DNA of 64,000 bases, from positions 434,001-498,000 of the forward strand of contig JAALGY010000034.1 in assembly GCA_032358165.1 (NCBI GenBank), given 5' to 3'. This stretch comes from Diplosphaera chodatii (Eukaryota > Chlorophyta > Trebouxiophyceae > Prasiolales > Stichococcaceae). A program made the translations under genes and the position numbers. Shown here in pieces: positions 58,732 to 64,000 of this stretch; position 1 is the stretch's first letter; each line of letters begins with the position of its first letter. The notes under the pieces were generated by a model. That model was not told the origin of the DNA. It searched no databases and was given only the letters and a program-made list of their open reading frames with translations.

Positions 58732-61067
58732 TCAGGTGCCACCGCCAGCTGCGGCATCTGCTGTGCTGTCGGCCGTCACCGGCAGGCCTGCTGCCGGCGC
58801 AATACCGGCAATGGCGTCATCAATGAACTTAACTGCTGCAGCGTACAATGGCGCAGCCAAGTTCTCCACCCCCGCCACCAGTGCATCTGCATATGACACT
58901 CCAGAGTCTGGGCCAGATACCGCAAGATTGCCAATGATTGTCGCATGTGCGAGCTGTCGTGGGCTGTCTCCCAGATTGACTCCAGTTCGTAGGTTGGCCA
59001 CAAGGGCAACATTGGACAATGCATGATGTGAACAAGTGCAGGCTATCTGTAGGAGCCCTTGCATCTGATTCCGCAGGAAGCCAACCAGAGAAACACAGAG
59101 ATCCTGGGGAAAGGAGCATTTGACACCCGCTTTGTGGACGGCGCAGACACGACGCGTCTGGGAGAAAGAATCATACTCCCACAACGAAGCACCGGACATG
59201 CCTGAGTAGGTATTGCACTCGTGCTGCACGTGCAGGGAGGAGCTGCACGTTACAAGCTGGTTTTGTCTGACGGATATCACTTGACGGATATCACTTAGTA
59301 CAGTGTCAGGCAGGCAACTGTACTTGTTTGTGCCCCGTGATGCATGCTTGGCAGGCCTCGCCTGAACCAAGACTTCTTCGGTGGTGTCGAAGGTGACATT
59401 TGCACAGAAGGCGGCGAACATCTCGCGGTCCGAGTTGGCAGGGTAGCCCGCCACGTTCAGGCGGAATGACACCTGCAATTGAGTGACTCAGCCATCCCCT
59501 CAAGGCCTTGCAAGCCAGGTGCTGGGATGACAAACGACAAAAGTGATACTGGCACCATCTCTGATGCCGATTTGGCATCTTGGGAAACGGGAACTGGGGG
59601 AGAATAGCGGAGCGCAGCTTTGCTGCAGACCCACCACGGCAGGGGCTGGGGGTGGTAGCGGGGGCGGCGGGGGTAGAGGCACCCCAGGGCCTCCAGCTGC
59701 CAGCTCGCCAGCTGGCACCAAGTCACGGTCCGCAAAGCAGTCGTACCGAAAGTAGCCATCGGCTGCAGTCACCGGCCGATTCAGCGTCAGCACTGCCAAG
59801 TCGAAAGCCTGCATCACGGGAGGCGTATGCACAGTTCAATTTGAGAGGGTGGACTGAACGCTCCGCGTGCTGTGCAGTGCAGATCATGCAAGCACGAGGG
59901 ACGAAGCTGCTGTCTGCTGAGCATGTTGCTGGATGCGGCCGCGCCTGGTTGGTTATCTGGGCGGTGAACTGCCGCGGCAGCATAATCGTCTCCACATCAA
60001 ACACACCATACGGTGCCTGCAGAAGACAGGACACAACTGTGCAGCCCTATGCCCATGTCAGAAGAAACATACGCTCAGCATAAGGCTGACTGCCCAGTGT
60101 TCGTTCACACCCAGCGGGTTTCACTGCACAGCAGCGGCCACCTGTGGCGGCGTGATCTGTGACTGGTTGTTGTTGAGCGCCGGCCAGAAGCGGGGGTGCG
60201 GGTCCCGCAGCTGGTGGGTGCCCCGGTAGTCAAACACACAGTGACCTGCAAAGCTGCCCAGCAGTGTCAGGCGGCATGCGAGCGATGGCCAGAGCAGTTT
60301 GCAGCAACGGAAGCAGGAACACATGGGAGATGTCATGCATATACTGCGCTGGTCTGCTCATGTCAATATTCGCACCAGCTGTCAGCACATGGCGGTCGCT
60401 GATCAGGGAGCCTGTGCAGCGTGTGCCATCGCCGCAGCGCAGAAATCCGATCCAGCGGTAAGGCACTGCCTGCGATTGCACCACCATCTTGCCTCGGCCA
60501 CTATTATTGAGTTCGTGTTCGTATGCTCACAGTCTGCAGGGCACGACATGTGGCCAGCCGGCAGCGTACAGCCTGACCGTGGTCTCAAAGACTTGCTGCC
60601 TGCTCATGTTGACCTCCAGCTCTCTGCATGACAGCGACACACAGCATGGTCGCTGCAGTAGTAGTATGTAGTTAGTATGCCCACATGCAGATCCGCTTGC
60701 TGCTGATGATTGTCATGTGGAAAGATGGCACATCCTGATGATCTCGGGTGTAGTGGGCTGCAGCACACCCTTTGACAGCGCCGCTGTTGTCGTCCGCAAC
60801 GCCGAGTGGCTTGCTGCTGTTGCCAGGCGGGGCCGTCGCATTGCTCTGGGCGACTTGGGTGACCAGGCCTGAGTCCACCTCTGATATGACACCCGGCGGG
60901 CTGAAGCGTGGTTGCTCGACTCTGGTGTTCGGCTGCGCCACTGCCGCCGTCACTGCGCAGACGAGGGCTGCTGCTACAAATTGAGCAGCCCTGCACTGCA
61001 CACGCCGCTGGCTGCCATGATGTCCTGTGCTGCACCCTTGATGGCCTGCCATGCGCCCAGAGTGCAC
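58732..61067 (-). CDS. Secreted trypsin-like (S1) serine protease
   Basis: Extracellular or vacuolar endopeptidase. The N-terminal exon (to about 60770) has a hydrophobic segment AAQFVAAALVCAVTAAVAQP read as a signal peptide, although it starts about 28 residues after the first Met. Later exons: about 60530-60590 (RQQVFETTVRLYAAGWPHVV), about 60380-60478 (VPYRWIGFLRCGDGTRCTGS, DRHVLTA) joined in phase 1 to about 60180-60307 (GHCVFDYRGTHQLRDPHPRF), which completes the catalytic His motif TAGHC. FDLAVLTLNRPV (about 59770-59825) carries the Asp, followed by a Pro-rich loop. ECNTYSGMSGASLWEYDS (about 59155-59215) carries the Ser. A C-terminal exon (58732-58985) adds LGDSPRQLAHATIIGNLAV and an Ala-rich tail. 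All three triad residues are visible. The fold resembles V8/trypsin-type algal proteases. Exon limits are approximate. Confidence 0.75.
59269..59297. repeat. 14-bp direct duplication
   Basis: ACGGATATCACTTG is followed immediately by ACGGATATCACTTA, a near-perfect tandem duplication inside a protease intron or exon edge. Confidence 0.6.
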
Positions 61068-62154
61068 CCCAGCCAGGCCTTGGGGACCATGAACTGCTCG
61101 AGGGCCGTGTCTTGCACCTCTTATTACTGCGACGCTCCTCCCACCAGTACTCTACTCCTGTCAGCACCAGAGTGACAGCGGTGGATATTGCGCTTGCAGA
61201 CTATTGCCAGCTATCAAGACCAGGTTGAACAGTGTCGAACGGTGACGTGAGGACGACCACAGAGCGGCACCTTGCGCGGGGTGAGGCTGCACTGAATGAC
61301 GAGGAGGACGATTGACAAGACTCTCAGTCAGACAAGGCCCCGACAGCTGGACAGCTGGCAGGCTGCACCGAAGTACAAAGTTGGCATAGCACAGCTGGGC
61401 GCTAGCTGTTGGGACGGTTCCGGGCTGGACCCAGTCGGTCTACACGCTGGGCATGGGGCGGCACCCAAGGGCACCTCAGCTGGCAACCTAGCAGCCCTTG
61501 CACCTGCCGCCGATAATTGTGTCGTCAGCTCATGACAGTGACTCACAACGCACCGGATGTGCAGCAATTATACTGCTACATACAACGGATATGCACTATA
61601 GAATGTGCGTGTGGTCTCGGCATTGCTGACGCATGCCTGCCCATGCAATTCTGGGACAAGCAGGGTGTAGAGGCGGAGTGCCTGCTCCAGGGTCCAGGCA
61701 CAGCACCACAACTGATATGCTTCTCAAATCAGGATGCTCGTCGCGGTTGTGGGCGGCAGAAGCGTCATGCGTCTTGATGTTGCCAAGCCTGACCCTGTTG
61801 ATCATCTGAGCACTTTCGGAAAATTGGAAAAGCAGCATGGCTTGTGCCTAAATATGTATGTTCGACTGATCTTGACCAATGAAGCCGATTCCCCTGTTAA
61901 TAAACACCATTCGGACCCACACCTCCAGTGCGGTGTATACGCTCACAGCGGCGACGTGTCACCCATGTACTTGGAGAAAGGCTCAACCCACAAGTGTACC
62001 CATCTTCACTAACCCCAATTGCAAAGTCACGTTTATCCCGATGCACCTTGCGCCTGACAGTTGCATCATCAGGCCAGCAGGCATGCCCAGCAGCTGCAGG
62101 ACATCTTGCTGCTGGTGTTCCCATTTGTCGCTGTCGGTTTGCCTGGCGTACATT
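61068..62154. other. Region between two minus-strand genes
   Basis: About 1.1 kb with the protease promoter and the 3'UTR of the vWA gene. Short frames on both strands show no recognisable family. No gene seen. Confidence 0.4.
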
Positions 62155-64000
62155 CTACTCGTCCTGCTCATCGTACGACGGGTCGATGGCACCAACCATG
62201 AGCTTGACCAGCCACAGCTCGGGAGTCAGTGTCACACCCTGCAGCACGATGTCAGATGTCAACACACGCTCTGCTGGTGTTGAGCTGGTGTGCGTCATGA
62301 CAGCCCAATGCGCTGCAGGCAAACAGCCAGGCAAGCACAACATGTGGTATGAGGATTGAGGCGCTGTGCTTCCAGTTGCTCACCTTCCGTCCATACTCCT
62401 CTGCCTCCAGCTCATAGTAACTCTGCATTGGTGTCGCAGTTCTTGGCTCAGTGGCAAGTTCGGCAGGTGCGCATTGCAATGCATGATGCCTGATGACAGA
62501 CATCGTGGCACATGGGTGACAGGTGTGAGAGAGGCATTTGCAACCGGCCATGGTGAACAGCCTTACCGTGGCGTCAACAACGTTCTGCAGACAGCACAAC
62601 ACCAGATGGTGAGTCGATTATATATAAGACGTGCGAAACACCAGGCACACACTGCCAGATGCCAATGCACGGAGCGCCTGACAATTCAGAACATGGTACT
62701 CGTCCAGAGCAGGAGATGACGGTGGGCAACTAGTGACCCAGGCACGCACCCCGATCTCTGGGTCGTTGTCCAGCTCGCCCAGGAAGCGCTGGGCCTTTTG
62801 GTCCTACAGGGCCACCAAAATACGATCCATGTAAGCTGAACACATGGCCACAGACAACAGCCCAGTGAGCTCACCACGTTCACTGCACAGCATAGCATCT
62901 CTGGTTGCGGGTTGGACACGGTTTCGAATGGGCACAGATGCCCATAGGCTGCCTGCGGCCCAAAGTGCACGGCCAAGGTGTGCGGGCACCTTGCCGACTT
63001 GCGCGAACTCGAAGGAGATGGCGCCCGGGCCGTACTGCGACTGCGCCGCCGCCTGCTTGGCCTGCAGGCAGAGGACAGACGTGGGTGATCGATATGACAA
63101 GCAAAATGAAGGTTGGAAAGGAAAACCCGCAGCCAGCTTGTACAAGCTGTGGAAGGTGATTGCGGAAAGACGGCGCAGGCGACTGGCACGCGATGGGAGC
63201 TGGAAACGAGCAAGCCGTTCCCAGAAGAAAGGCGACTGGGAACCTCATCAGATGCTCACCTGCTGGATGACGCGCTTCACGGTGCCGTGCGGCTCGCCGA
63301 CCGGCTCACCATCGGAGATGACGATGCACTGCAGCGCAGGACATGTGACGAGCAATCAAACAAGGACCAGACACAGGTGCGGCAGCCGCACAGGCGGTGG
63401 CAGCTGCGCAACTTCTGGAACATGCAGCAGAATCAGCTATGCAGCTCACCAGGATGGGCTTCTGCAGGTCACGCTTCTGCAGACCCGACACCAGGAAGGG
63501 GCGGATAACCTTGCTCTCCAGCGCCGTGCCCAGCGGCCTGTGTGCGCAAGTATTCGTTTCACAAGATGGCGAGAGCATGGTGGATCCCAGTAGTGCAGGG
63601 CGAGATGCCGTGTCCACAGGGGGGCAGCATGAAATAGGAAGACAAGGTGCGCACGTCATGCCATTGAATTGCACTTGCGAGATGAGCTGCTGCGCCGAGC
63701 CGGCGTCGCGGATGCCATTGCCCTCTACATTGTTGTTCATGAAGCGCACCTGCAGAGCGGGGCCACGCACAGGGTTTGAGTCGAGGCAGCTTGCAAGAAG
63801 GACCAATCGCACAGCAGCAATCGCACAGCAACGAGCTGTGCACCGGATGCACAGACTGTGTCTGTAAGGCTCGAATCGACCGTCGCTTGGTTCCTGGAGA
63901 TCCAAGCTCAGGCGGTAGGGTTTAGGTTTAGTGTGGAGGCACACCAGGATGCCGTCATCGTCAAAAAGCGTCGCCACCTCAGCCACACGCCCCAGGATGA
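62155..64000 (-). CDS. von Willebrand factor A domain protein, C-terminal part (5' end beyond window)
   Basis: Exons from the right edge: about 63940-64000 (VAEVATLFDDDGILVCL), about 63675-63751 (VRFMNNNVEGNGIRDAGSAQ), about 63450-63540 (PLGTALESKVIRPFLVSGLQ), about 63260-63332 (CIVISDGEPVGEPHGTVKRV), about 62990-63062 (AKQAAAQSQYGPGAISFEFA), about 62755-62808 (DQKAQRFLGELDNDPEIG), about 62569-62586 (NVVDAT), about 62383-62424 (YYELEAEEYGRK) and 62155-62242 (TPELWLVKLMVGAIDPSYDE to TAG). The joined order matches the conserved cytosolic vWA family whose members end in GAIDPSYDEQDE, common in fungi and algae. The SDGEP loop contributes to the metal site; the DxSxS loop should lie beyond the edge. 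Function is not established; protein-protein binding is the usual vWA role. Confidence 0.8.

Noticed and set aside
1..64000. CRISPR arrays, rRNA or tRNA genes, bacterial operons
   Set aside because: No regularly spaced repeats, no rRNA or cloverleaf segments and no ribosome-binding-site-led gene strings were found by reading. The intron-rich structure is eukaryotic.

Overview
This window is nuclear DNA of a green alga (Chlorophyta). It is GC-rich, and its genes are cut into many short exons by introns with GT donors and TGCAG-type acceptors. Low-complexity Ala/Ser/Pro/Gln stretches are common. The families are those of algae and plants: expansins, a chloroplast SOUL protein and the plant-type MtnB-MtnC fusion. 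I see no operons, ribosome binding sites, CRISPR arrays, rRNA or tRNA genes. Gene models were built by hand by joining exons that preserve frame and family motifs, so outer limits and several internal junctions are approximate.

Layout, left to right: (1) two divergent secreted cell-wall genes, an expansin split into tiny exons (minus, running off the left edge) and an expansin-fasciclin fusion (plus, with three apparent lesions); (2) a TMEM70-like mitochondrial membrane protein (minus); (3) a 12 kb gene of about 40 exons for a giant Ser/Ala/Pro-rich coiled-coil protein (plus); (4) a METTL21-like methyltransferase (minus) divergent from a HCxxGKDRTG tyrosine phosphatase (plus); (5) a DJ-1 protein and an oxysterol-binding-protein relative (both minus); (6) the bifunctional methionine-salvage enzyme MtnB-MtnC (plus), about 190 bp from the ORP start; (7) a GT31-like glycosyltransferase (minus); (8) two receptor-like kinases on the minus strand, the first rich in introns and the second without any, followed by an intronless SOUL protein (plus); (9) a secreted trypsin-like protease (minus) and a von Willebrand A protein (minus) running off the right edge.

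The genes do not form one pathway. The recurring theme is secretion and the cell surface: two expansins, FAS1, a glycosyltransferase, two receptor kinases and a protease. The rest are housekeeping genes (methionine salvage, DJ-1, lipid transfer, methylation, dephosphorylation).

Most notable are the expansin-FAS1 fusion and its lesions, the intron-rich/intronless kinase pair with an echoed 3' end, the microexon structure of the first expansin, and repeated use of GC-AG introns.
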